From NCBI GenBank assembly GCA_033182465.1, contig CP137327.1, positions 1,240,001 through 1,304,000 of the forward strand: 64,000 nt of DNA. Reading direction: 5' to 3'. Below are positions 22,497 through 34,738 of this stretch, piece by piece. Position 1 is the stretch's first letter, and every line of letters starts with the position of its first letter. This DNA is from Sanghuangporus weigelae. Its lineage: Eukaryota; Basidiomycota; Agaricomycetes; Hymenochaetales; Hymenochaetaceae. The position numbers were made by a program, and so were the translations under genes. The notes under the pieces were generated by a model, which did not search any database, was not told where the DNA came from, and saw nothing but the letters and a program-made list of their open reading frames with translations.

Positions 22497-25400
22497 AAGG
22501 CCGGGGAGGAGGGAAGGAGAAAGAATATATGCAGTCCCGAGACACAGCGGTCTTTATATCTGGCCTGCATATAAATAAATGAGAAATAGACCAAAATTCG
22601 AAAAGGGTCATTACCGTAAAAGGAAAGGCCAGGCGAATTGAAAGTGATGATCGTCGACCCTGGCTTGTAGTAACGGTGCAGAGATCTCAACAGATGCAGA
22701 TTTCAGATTACAAGATGCGTTAGTTACCCAGATGATGCCGGAAGCTTACTTACATTTATTTGCACTCTAACGCCTCTTTTGCTCGCCCGCATCTCGACTG
22801 TTCACTGGCCACGGCCATGGCCGTTACGACCATAGCCACGGGCACGTATATGGATTCGACGTCGTGTCCTTGTCTTCTGTCAAGCCTGCTCGCATGTGCC
22901 ATCACCTCCCGAGTCCATCATGCCACTCGCTGCTACCTCGTGCACTCAAAGTCTACTCTATCTATCGCTCCCCTCGTCCGCCTGCCGGGCGTGAGATCCC
23001 GTCATCAGCGACCGTCCACATCCGTCCATCTCTCGTCGCTATCTTTGTGTATAGCATCCATTGTATAGTCCCCGTTCAGGAGTCAGGAGCTCAGGGATCA
23101 GTGCCACTGCCAGAGAATGTCCATGCGCCCCATCCACCCACCGTTGCGAACAGATCGCGATCAAGGAATCAGATCAGATGAGGGATGCCTGCCCATTCCG
23201 TACATTCCGTAAGTACCATGGCAGTGCGAACGGACCCAGTCAGTCGAAGCCAACGCCAAAGCCAAATCGAAAAAGTGCCACAACCGCTGGTACTGTGAAG
23301 AAGGAAGGCCAGAAGATCCTTCCTTTTCGGGCGTCACCACTTATGACCAAATTGAGCACGCCCGAAGCCGACATCCGTCGCCAGCTTCCCACCTTCTCTT
23401 CTTCTTATCTTCCCGTCTTCTGGTTTATGGATCCCGAATCGTCAGTACCTAAACTCTGGCTCCGCTCGCCGACCTATGAACTTCCATCGCCATCTCACCA
23501 GCTCCTCGGGCAAGTCTAGTCTTAGCTTCGGCTGGGCCGGCGTCTCACCCTCCCCGCAATTCCTTATGTAGACATCTCTTCTATCGCCTCGTCATCCACG
23601 AAGCAGCTTCTCTTCTACCGTCCTCGTTCCGTCAGCGTTCTCAAGTTTGGATGTATCCTTGCAGACATCGCGTAACCCTTCTATCTTCTTTCATTTCGAG
23701 GTCTAGGTTTTATGGCATGCCCAAGTGAATTTGGACTTTCCAAGTGCAATCTTGCCAATTTTGCGCTTAATGGCCGCTATGAATCTTCTCGTCCTCCCGC
23801 TCTAGTTCGATCGATATTCTCGTGTGAGAATGGATGACAATACTGACACCGAAATCGGCAGCACCCTTACTTAAGGCTCAAGGCTTTGTATAGACTGGAC
23901 ACCGAACAAGATTACAGTTTTACCTACGCAGGCCGAGCATTGCCGTTGCCGTATCCAGGGTCTATCAGGGCGCCACCATGCCGTCAACATTAGCGCCCTG
24001 GCTCAATAACTTGATTTGCAACTTTCGCGCGCGACGCGCATCACTGCTGCGTATGTCTATTCATAATCCACTTCAATATCAACAGCATCATTCATATCTT
24101 CGCTATTTATGTATTTGCCCATGCATCTCCTTCACGGCATACCGTACTCACAAGGTCTTCTGAACGAAAAAAAAACTTTCGCCCGCCGAATGAATTTCAC
24201 TCTCCTTTCCTGGTCGGCTCGGCCTCGAATCGAGATCTTTCGTAACCCCGAAGAAATATATAAGTATACACACAGTACATTGCAAGGCAACCGGAACACG
24301 AGGCGATCAACTGGCTAAAGCAAAGCAGACCGAAGCGCGCCCATCAATTGCCTCATGTTCATAATATACTAGCGATTCTCGTATAAAGTAAGAATGTTCC
24401 TTACCGTCCTATTTTTATCGTTGCTAATGCCTTTGATTTTCCATGTCTTTGTTTATCGATTTGTTCTTGTCTGCCTGACAAATCCGCGTTTTGCGGAACT
24501 TTGCGTTCTCCTCAGCATACCGATAACACTCTCGTAAAGGCTCTCGTTCTCGAAGTGTTGGCTGAAATTGTAGGGCATGCCATGAGCTGATTCTGGAGAC
24601 TTACGCAATTGGGACGGTAATTATTCAATAGTTGTCACGCTTGGAAATAGATGGGATCCACAAAAGGACCGTTCGTGGCGTTTTTTGGAGGGATATTCTA
24701 GTACGTATGCTATTTAACACTTCTCTTTCATCCGCCTCTTCTCCCTCATTTCTAAATTCTCTTTCACCTGAATTCCTTGTCTATTCAGTTCCCGTCCCAC
24801 GGTTCGACGCATGTACGACCGCCGCGGCCTTCGCGTAGCGCCGTGATCTCTATTCCTGAACATGCTCAACCATTTTCCAATTCTCGTCAAGTATCTAGAT
24901 CCTTTTTCTCCGTTTTCAAATTGCACGTTGAGTGAGAAGAAGAGAAGAGCTGAAACTTGCTTAGAGCGCTGATTGGCGGACCGAGACGGACCGAGTGTGA
25001 AGTAATCTCCCTATGTGCGCCGCGGGGGTCGATGATGAGATCACTCCCGAGCGAGTGAATCTGTCCGGTCTAAAGATAGCCGGATATTACGATGAAACGC
25101 CGAAGCCACAATCTCGTTTGAAAATGGGTGAGTTTACGACAGTCCAGAGTCAAGTATCACCGCCTGTGGACAGGTCGCGTCATGGATCATGCCTTGTTGA
25201 CAAATCCAGCAGAATCATACAGCCCATCATGGCGTGGCATCCCCGCTGTACTCGTTCCTTTCGTTTCTTCGCTGACGCATTGACGGGACGTGATTGTGGT
25301 AGGTACGTACGTACGTAGCTTCGATCGTTGTCATGATTACATATATATATATATATACGTACATTCAACGCATCATCAATCCCTTCCCCGAGGAGAGACG

Positions 25401-28400
25401 TTCGGAACGAAGTGTATTTGATTTCACTCTCAATTTTGAAAAGACATACACTCACACTTCCCGCGCGACGTGAAACGTATGAAACATACACACACGCACG
25501 CTCGGGCATTCGAGTCCCGATCGATAGCAACCTCCGAGCAACGCGAACGCTATGTGATCTGTGGCGTTACGTACGCATCTTACGCATCTTTGACATGGTA
25601 AACGCCTTCAAAATATATATTTTATTTCGGCATCCTTCGCTTTAAATGCCACTGAGATGCGATAGAGTGTCGGGAAGAACATCATGAATTACACTTTCCA
25701 GAACGTGCGCCACGGCTGTACGCACGCCCCAGTGCCCGTGCCCGGCGGATCTCTCTTTCTTGTTCCCTTCCGAGTCTGTCGCGTCGTCGAACTGTCCAAG
25801 TGGCTTTACGCTCGAGCAAGCAGAACTTGTTTTTTTGTCTGCTTCGCGTTCTTCCTTTCTTCCCTTATTGAGTTGTCAAGAAATGAGATTCGGAAGATCA
25901 TCCAACCTCTTTTCTTTGAACTTGGTCAACGCATGTACGTACGTACGTACACGTACACGACGTCCCTGATCACACTGATTTCTTGATTCCTGATCGACGT
26001 AGGACGCCTCCGAAGGAGATCGCACCGCATCAGATCATAACGAAACTCTCCTTACTTTCAGCCACATTACGAGAAAAGGAAAAAGAAAATTGCGTCCACG
26101 CAAGCGCTTGCTTCGCCTTCCAAGCCAGTTGAGTGTCCCGGAGAAAGCTAGCTAGCGCTGCCTTGGAATGTCCATCAGTCAGTGAAAAGTATGAATCAGC
26201 TCAGAAGAGGCTGATGCTGACCGATAGCCGAGGAATGCAGGCTTAAGATTTCTTACTTCTTCTGGAGCTCTAGTCCACAAATTTTCTGGTCTACAATCCC
26301 AGAGATTATCAGCTTTCGATGAAAGTCTGTCACTTCACAGCTAGCTGAAATTGTCTCTTTCCTTTCCGAGTCAAATCAATCAGGTATTTTCGTCCCTCTA
26401 TCAACTTGATCTTGCAAACACTGCTTATTGATCGTCTTGGTGCAACACACTCTCTTCGTAGCAAATTTAACACAGACGCCACTCCGAGTCGCATTTGTTC
26501 TGCTAAATCAAATTCTGGTTCAACACTTGAAGCAGTATTGCTTCCGTCTCCTGGTAACCTCATCTGATATGAGGTCATTCATCCACAGTCAAGGTACACA
26601 TTGCTTCCAGTAGCACAGCAGGTGTAGATTAGTCGCCGAAATTTCTTGATGACCCTCGTTGCAGCTGCATTCATCCAACTCGGACGGCCGATCATTTGAG
26701 CTCGCATCTCTGCTTCGAAGATGAATGAACAAAACGGATGGATGGATGAATGCGCAGCATAGGACCTAATTCGTAGCGCCGCTCAACCTCGGATCCATGG
26801 TGCGTGATCTAGGAGCTCGTAAGTACCTTAAAAAAACCTCGTCTACATCTTTAATATTTTCCGTCGCGGCTAACACGAATCATCAGCTGCGCTTCACCGC
26901 CCGACTAACAATAACTCCTTTCCGAATCGGTCAGTTCGCCGTTACCTGGGATCAAACGATTTGCGCTGCAGATATGTTTCAGTTCTCCTCTTGCACCTTT
27001 GTATTCTATAACCGTAGCATGCTGAGAGCTATGCTGGTTGGAATGCTTGTCTCTTGTTGCCATCCCGGCGGCCTCTCACGCCGAAGCTCCGGAGCCTTTG
27101 CAGTCCAAGCTTTCCTGTTGATCGTCCAGATCAGAGACCACTCGGCCCTTGCCGAACTCGAAGACGGCGTCTTCACAATGTGCCTATTCTTCGAGCCGTG
27201 AAGCCGAGCCATCGGACACATCGCGTACCCAGAGTGCCACCGAAGAGGAAGCACAATAGTGGAAGGGAAGCCTCTCGAATGTGCCTTCTGGCCACACTTG
27301 CGTTAGCGCAATTCCTTCGTATTCTCTGGCATGTGGTGCACCTGAAACTTGGCTCCGTTGAATTGTCGTTTGCTTCTAATGCCTACGGAGATGATTTGAA
27401 TTGGAACTGAAAGTCTTGTCGATGGGTCTCCATCCGGTCGAATCTTGACAAAGTACCCCTGGTCGGACATTTCCGTTACTATTGCGCAGGCGCGAATATT
27501 GCCTACGGGTTCCCTTGCCATTGAATATACTTTAGCTAGAAAGAAAATCTTAGAACGAGGTTCTCGAACTCTGTACAATACAAACCTATTCTTCTGAGCC
27601 TGGGTTCGAGTCGCTAGGGCATACATACTTCCGTTATCAGCGATGTGATTTGTAGCGGTACATCCAAAGGATAATCTCGAGTAAGTACCTCCGTTAGCTT
27701 TTCAAGTTCCGTTTCTTCTCCAATGGGCTTTAGCTTACGCTACTGAGAAGAACTTTCTGTCTTCTTCCAATAAGCTCCGCAAAGATGAATCTCCGAATTT
27801 CCGGTACCTTCCCGAATTAAACTATACAGCTCATATTGATTCTCTCACCCAGATGGAAAATGCTCAGACGCTCTGGAAAGCTCTAGTTGCTCTGGATAGA
27901 CCATTCGCCGATGTCCGCCAATGAATAAGAATAAACTGCTCGTTCGTTACTCTACAATCTTTACGTCTATGGCAAACCGGCGCCATGTACTGCGTGGCTT
28001 GATTTGAAAGCAAGGACGGACACGGTCTTCCGCTGCAGATCACAGTTTCAGTTTCGCAACACGTCCTAGTCCGGCTTGACCAAGACTTTGTCTCTGCGGA
28101 AATTTTGGATCGCCCAATTCTGAAGCATGCTGTAGCACTTTCAACGATTCTTCGCTCCCGGTTTTTACGTAGGCCTAGGATTTCATTCCCGAGAAGAAAG
28201 GGATCTGAAACCTATCTCAGCAGAGACAGTCGACTAACGCATTGCATCAATGAAATTTACCTTCGTGGAAAGTAAATGTCTCCGTGATTTCGCTCGATCG
28301 AGTATTTGTATAGAGATCATTCCGGTTCCGTCCAAGTCACAGAACACATAACCTTTGCACCGCACTCGCATAGTACAGTAGCATTCCAGCCATAAATGAA

Positions 28401-31400
28401 GAAGCATGCCCCTTAGCCTTAGGGTCATCGGCGCTGAAAATATTGTCGGAAGTCGGGTAGGAAATCATTCTCTTAGATCTTAATTCGCGACTACGAGAGA
28501 GTATAGTGTCAACCATTCATTAGCGCATCGTGATCAAAGCAATATGTGGCAATCTCGCTGCCTGCAAGCTGAGAGACGAGAGCGGTTAACCATAGTGATT
28601 GATCATCGTAAGGCATGTTTTTACTTATCAATGTGATTTAGAGCACGTGACGGATCCATACATTCTTTCTTACCATCATCCAAACCCAAACTTTTGCTAA
28701 GCGTCTCAACTTATGCTGCACAGATTTGTGTGCAACAGGCGCGCCTCTGATCATCTCTCTTCCTCGACCTCAAGATGATTATGCATAATTTGTATTCTGT
28801 GCCCGGCTTCACTTAATCGAGCCGGATTTGTACGTTTTCGTTTGACGTGTTGCTATTCATCCGCCGGTCAGTCTGACTGATCTAGCCCTTTGGGACGTCA
28901 TGTAGTCGGAGAACGCGAAAATTTTGCCAAGAGCCCGTCCGGCGTCCGTGGGATCCGTAGAACACCAAGCAATATCACGATGGCTCTGTCACCTTTCCAG
29001 CTAACCAGGAAAGACGTCTGGAGTTCCACACTACAACAGGTATCTAATGCACATGTTTCTGTAATGATTCTGGCGTAAGTCGACATTCTGATGCCTCGAT
29101 AACTAGCAGAAATTTTTTTAATGATCGCCGTCTCTCGTTGATTGAGTCTGATAACCTGGAATCACACCACGCCCCAAGAACATTAAAACTGCATTCCCGA
29201 ACAGAATCAACGGCGAGGAATGGAACTGGGCCTGCACTCGTTTTCGGGCCTATTGCGCCTTCTGGCCCAAGTATGATACATTTATACTCTCCGAGGCGGT
29301 TTAGCACCATAATGAAGAGCCTTCTTGATTGGATGCCATTCGCGTGTTTTCTGATTTGTGCATCCCTCAGACAGCTTGACGAGCAATACTTCCCGACCGG
29401 CGTTGGCAATATCAGAAAACCGATCACTGGACGCTGCTACAATATAATCTTCGGAAGTCAGGTCCTGAGATTCACCCAATTTCTTTGGAGTCTTTGCATG
29501 AATATCCACTATATCCGGACAGTAATGAAGCTACAAGCATCTTCTCCGTCTACTCTTTCAGAAGCAAGCTGCATTTCCTCATTTATTCTTCACTGAGCTA
29601 GTGCGTTGATGGGTCTGCAGACGGTCTTCTGTTACGTGCAGCACCAGTCCGTTTCAGCTCGATGTTAATTCCCAGATTGATAATATTTATGGAATGGTTT
29701 GTTATAACAGTCAGATTCATCGTGGATGAGCCGTTCGGCGGCGTTCGCCGGAATGACGGAATGAATGACCTTTTGGGGCAGCCATCTCACCTCGAGGAGT
29801 TTATTTACAGACCTCCGCTTCATTGCATCCGTGAGGACGTAAGTGGTCCCTATCATAAAAGGATTCTTCCACGTTTTCAAACAATAAACCGATCAAACGG
29901 ATGAATTCTCTTCACTCGATTTCTTCCCGCTTGAACCATCCAATCGGTATACAACGGAGCTACCCACGATCAGTGACTATTAAGACAAAATGACATTACG
30001 AAGACTCTTGTTCTTCCAAAGCGCGTCTATTATAATCTATAAGCAGTACCGTAAGCTCTTCAAATCAAGTCCAGGAGCTACAAGTCTGAAGGTGTAAGGT
30101 GAAAATTGGTGGTGTTGGTAGGACACTCGCTACACATGCTTGTACGGGATGGCATTGGTGTAATGTTCTACACGACTGAAGCGACCTTGCAGACCAGATT
30201 TCCGGCTTCAGCACGAGTGAGATGTGTTCATGAAGACCTCCTGTGATCCCACGCGCAAATAGCACATTCACTAACCAACTCATTTACAACATTATCGAGT
30301 TCATCAGACAATGCTATGTAACATCAGTTGGACCAGATAACCGCTAATACCCTTCATCCACAGAGAACAGAGCTATATCAAAGAGCGGCGAACTCACTGG
30401 ATGTGATAAGAGAAGAGGATCCCTTAATCTTTGAACAACACTGTGTACGTACATCTTCCGTTTCGTTACTAAACCCACGTAGATATGAATGATTAGAAGG
30501 TCATCAATTCCAAATTGCATGAGTACACCAACAGACGTGTCTTGAAGGTGCTTCCATGCGTCATCTGTTTGGGTCGTACAAGCCGACATAGGATCAAGCG
30601 GGCTTTCTGATTTGGGTGATTTCGGTAAGGGACGCTGTTTATGGACTTACAATGTCACTCGTGGCTGACAAGAATGGTTTTCCTCAGCATGCAAAACGGA
30701 ACTCAGTCACTGGTTATTCCAACGTGCTCTTATTTTATATTTCCGCTTTTCTAGAACATCCCAAAGTCGACCCTACAGAATAGAAACCGAGTGAAAACGG
30801 GCCTAATGCATACAGTCCTGTATTCTTGAAAGTGCTTTAACTGGGTGGTGTCAACCATGACCATGGAAACAAGAATCGCTGAATCTATCAGAGCAATTTG
30901 TAGAGAAAAGAAGAAAGCTAAGATTAGTTTTGTAATGTAAACAGGCAGGAAACAACAGCAGCCCGAGAGAAGCCACATACCTATCGTAACTCAGGAATAT
31001 CGAAGCGCCACGGAGAAAAGAGGGGAGCACATGATGGGTGATCGGGTCGGCGCGGAAATAAAATCACCAACCACGTAATTATAAGCGAGATTTCTGTAAG
31101 ATGATGGGCGTCCTGATCCGCGGAAAAGCTGATTCATCAGGAACCTTACGTCCGAGTGAACTTTGAATGATGTAATAATTCTCGAACTCTACTCTACTCC
31201 TTTCGATCCAGTGGTCGTCAGATCTTGTAGTAGATATAGTTCATTGTGAAACAATATTTGGAGCTATTTTGACCCAAGAATTATCATAAGCATTCGCACA
31301 ACAGTTTCACAACAGTTGCCATTCCATGAAGCGGCAGTGTCGGACTTTATGGGTTGGTAGGTATTATCTCGGATTCATAACACAGTCGGTCAGCCTTGGA

Positions 31401-32245
31401 AAGTGACTGCAGGAAACTTCGACTTTGTTAGGCAACATCCCGAAGTAGACTCCCCCAATACTGACGTTAGATTGGCGAATGAGAGGGGTCCAAATCAATA
31501 TTGCGGTCCAAATCTATAGGTACCAACAGCAAGAAGTACGTACATGTAATGCAAGGTGGGCAAGCATATCATTCAAAGAGGAAGAGAGCGCGGATGACAA
31601 ATCCTCCGTAGCTCGAGGAAACGGGGATTCTCCATCACACAAGTGACTGATGAGGCTGGACGCTCCATAATACATTGCTCCATGCTCTGACGGCAGTCCC
31701 ATTGCAAAGGACCATCGGATCGGAAGTCTGTTCAAGCAGCTACGGCACCGAGAACGGCATGTACGGAGTAAGCCAATATTTCTTATTATTCGGAGTCCTA
31801 GCTAGATTTCTCGCAAGCAATAATTTCGATTTCGAAGAGCGCAGCTGAGACCATCAGTGAGAAGCAAGAATGGGCGCTATGAGGAGTATCCCGTGGCTCG
31901 CAACACGCATACAAGAACGACGGAGGTTTTGTAAAATATACAGTTCGAGTACCAATGGAAGCGGAGAAGAGCCGCAGCCGATGGTCTTTTCAAAAAGAGA
32001 ACGAACTTTGTATGCCCATGCTTTTTTCTTTTGACAAATGCTGCAACCCACGTGATTTCAAGCGTGAACGTGGACATCGTACATACATACATGCACGCGC
32101 ACTGCCGAAAACATCGGGACTAAAACGACGCGGCTCTTCGTTACATGCTCAAGAAGGCACAAAACTGCACGCACGAAAACAGTCATTCACGACAATATGA
32201 AATGCATTGGTGACCAGGCTGTCTCGGTAATCCAACCTTCAACCC
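22497..32245. other. 9.7-kb gene-poor region with decayed coding-like traces
   Basis: I cannot support a gene here. Traces worth noting: 27810-28330 (+) gives pieces such as LTQMENAQTLWKALVALDRP and GFYVGLGFHSREERDLKP, broken by stops; 29282-29509 (-) reads LTSEDYIVAASSDRFSDIAN; 30113-30180 (+) reads HMLVRDGIGVMFY, like the VRDG block of DUF6533 proteins; 30751-30978 (-) is hydrophobic. Together they suggest eroded genes. Simple repeats are listed separately. 22.5-25.0 kb shows nothing recognisable on either strand. Confidence 0.4.
25303..25363. repeat. simple repeats (TACG)n and (AT)n
   Basis: A gtacgtacgtacgta run at about 25303-25317 is followed by an (AT)n tract at about 25340-25356, itself followed by acgtac. 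Another (GTAC)n run lies at 25933-25956. Confidence 0.85.
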
Positions 32246-33705
32246 TTATTTATCGTCGGTATATGGCTCGTCCAGCTCATAAGACTCTTCGGTAAGCCGC
32301 AGTGCTTCCCTGAGATTGAGAGATATTCTGCTCCCTACAACGCAGAAACTCGCTTTGATGATAGGTGCGAACAAAGCAATGAGCGAGCTTCGCTCAAAGG
32401 GCAATGCCATACTGACGGTGACAGCCGATACTGCGATAGCTGGCATTGATCAATCAGTGCCAGTTGTCAAATCATTTGGTGGTGTCGGAAGCTTAGACAC
32501 GGCCTTACCGAGCATGACGGTATAATAGATGAATCCATCTCTGACAAGGATTACAAAGAGGTGCGTTCGTCGGACTATAGAAGAGGATGTATTAGTTCAC
32601 AATTAGATGCAGACTCAGTGTGAGAGAAAACTGACTGGTCCTCAGCGCTCGATAGAATGTCAGAATGAAGATGATCGTGTCAAATGCGATGATAGCCATA
32701 TAGCACGGTATCGTCGCTTTGGGGTTGAAATTGATGAGCCCACTTTCACATCCGAGAACCGGGGCGAAGACGGAGTCAAGTTTGTCTGGCAATGTCGATT
32801 GACCGTCAAGGTGAGCGCAAAATTAAATTTCCGAACGTACAATCCATGTTAATGGTGATGTTGATTAATAAAGCAAACAGGGCAATGTCCGTCGCCTAGG
32901 AAAAGAGACACAGTAACGCATCAGACAAATTCAGAACCAGAATGCCATTTTGTCGGCCCACCATCACCGTTGTCAAGAGCAGAATTATTATGGTTCGACT
33001 TCGCTCCCATAGAGCAACGGTACGTAGTATAATAACGACTGAAGTTAGAATTGAGTAACTCGTAAAAAATAGCACGGTGTATTGAATACTTACCTTGCAA
33101 TGGAATCACGAATATGAGGGCACCCCTGGATATGGACGGACGGGCTTCAAGAACTGAGACGAATAGCTATACAATGTCGACTTACCACGCGGTGAGGTAG
33201 GCTTCCATTTTGCAACTGATAATTCACCGGCGCATAAGATAAGCTGCTGATAATTTAACAGACTGATAAAAACACTGACAACTAGAGGAAGCATCAGTGA
33301 ACGTGTCTTCTAGTTTCGCCGGCTTCTTCTGAACGAACTCACAGATTCAGAAGTCTTGAAATCCAAGGAATCTACCGAGATCCAGTCGATATATCGGCAT
33401 CAGAGCCAAAGACGGTGACTTACAAATTAAATAAAGTAAGCTCTCAAACAGTACGGGCCATCTGGTAATGAAGAAAAGTGCAGAGCCTCTTGAACGGCGA
33501 GGGCCCCAAAAGAGCGATAACTAAAGGCGTTCGTCAGTGCATTGCAATCATAGGCAATGGTCTCCTGAAGATCTACCTCTCTTTTGGTATGCACATCACC
33601 GTCGACGATTAGCGAGTAGCATTGAAGGCAGAAAACTGAAGTGCATACTCAGAGACCGTAAGCAAATTATCGTATAACATAATCATGAAAGCCGCAACTA
33701 TCCAT
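32246..33705 (-). CDS. DUF6533-type seven-helix membrane protein
   Basis: At least nine short exons can be threaded. From the C-terminal end they are 32246-32439, 32509-32574, 32636-32785, 32841-32895, 32962-33038, 33094-33125, 33186-33215, one unresolved small exon near 33290, and 33424-33520. An N-terminal piece with LYDNLLTVSE lies near 33650-33705. Family hallmarks in order: LYDNLLTVSE, LFFITRWPVL, CKMEAYLTAW, then ILRTVALWERSRTIIILLL (the RTyALWgRs block), YRALRTIRRTHLFVILVRDG and SRISLNLREA near the end. Internal intron phases agree with each other. These basidiomycete proteins are multi-helix plasma-membrane proteins of unknown function; receptor roles are only suspected. The first exon and the exon at 33290 are not settled, so the start is approximate. 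Confidence 0.75.
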
Positions 33706-34738
33706 GCTCAAATCAGTATCATCATTCCGCTCTCTTCAATGATCCAGCTTACCGACTACATACTACAGATCTAATCAGTATCCATATGCTTTCGTCAGGG
33801 ATGATTCTGGAGGAATGAGGCTCACTTTAACTGACTGCTGGTCCTGCGCCACCTGCCTCAACAACGAAAGCGACTCCGACGAAGGAACGTTATCAAGCAA
33901 ACCCGCTGCCTTCGCCGACGTCGTCAATACATTCATGTTGTGCCGATACTCCTTCTGGTCCAAGCCAAGATTGACGCGCTATCAAAGCGCAATCAAGCTC
34001 GTGGAAAGGCGGGCGGTCAAATGTTGAAGAAAAGGGGGAAGAGGAGAAGGGACAAGGAGAGAGAACAGATGCGGAGGCAGGAGAGTTCTAGCGCGTCCTG
34101 TCAAGCTATGTTTATAACTTCATCAATCGCAGTGAAGATCAAGAAACATCATCCATTTGTAGGATAGAAGACCTACTCATGCCGACGGAGAACAAGACAG
34201 CGAAGACCGACTATTTGTCGTAGAGTGAGAAAATATCCAGTTAAAGGAAGCTTGCTTGGGACAGTTTCTGAACATGCTACGTATGTATTAGAGGATAGAA
34301 TTAGGCAGGTAAGAGGCCGGAAGTATTCTGTCCGCGAGAGCGAGAAGTCGATCCGGTCGACGAGTCGGAGCCGGTTGTTGTAATATTGTCTCTTGTAACT
34401 TGACGCTTTGACAGATTGTGTAGTCCCGTTGAGCGATTCTTCCTTATAAAGGAAGGATGATTGCATCGTACCCCAATTGTGTGGAGACAGAAAGTCATTG
34501 AGACCAAACAAAGTGAGTGTTTGTCGCCATTCAAGTTTCGCTATCATTAATATTCCTCCGGATAAAAAACATACCTATTAATTCTCACTATCATAGTACT
34601 GCTGCAGACACAAACACTTCCATATCGGGCCGCACACCCACTCGTGCAGACAACTCACCAAGGAAGCATACCTACAAGATCGGGATCCCACAACATCTCA
34701 TCTTCATACTTTCCTTTTCGGAGGTCGATATTCCAAGC
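33706..34738. other. intergenic, no supported gene
   Basis: Contains the start region of the DUF6533 gene and the 3' flank of the MFS gene. A minus-strand frame at 33775-33963 has coding-like composition and a GTGAGC donor and may be the true first exon of the DUF6533 gene, but I could not join it in frame. Confidence 0.35.

Noticed and set aside
27595-27625. tRNA T-arm-like gggttcgagtc
   Set aside because: The stem bases do not pair, and no acceptor, D or anticodon arms are present.
27303-27626. Suspected retroelement coding piece on the minus strand
   Set aside because: No protease, reverse transcriptase, RNase H or integrase motif is visible and no terminal repeats flank it.
30060-30190. 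Possible complete second DUF6533 gene on the plus strand
   Set aside because: Only one short block (LVRDG) fits. The expected RTyALW block and the C-terminal LNLRE block could not be found at the right distances, so it is kept only as a trace.
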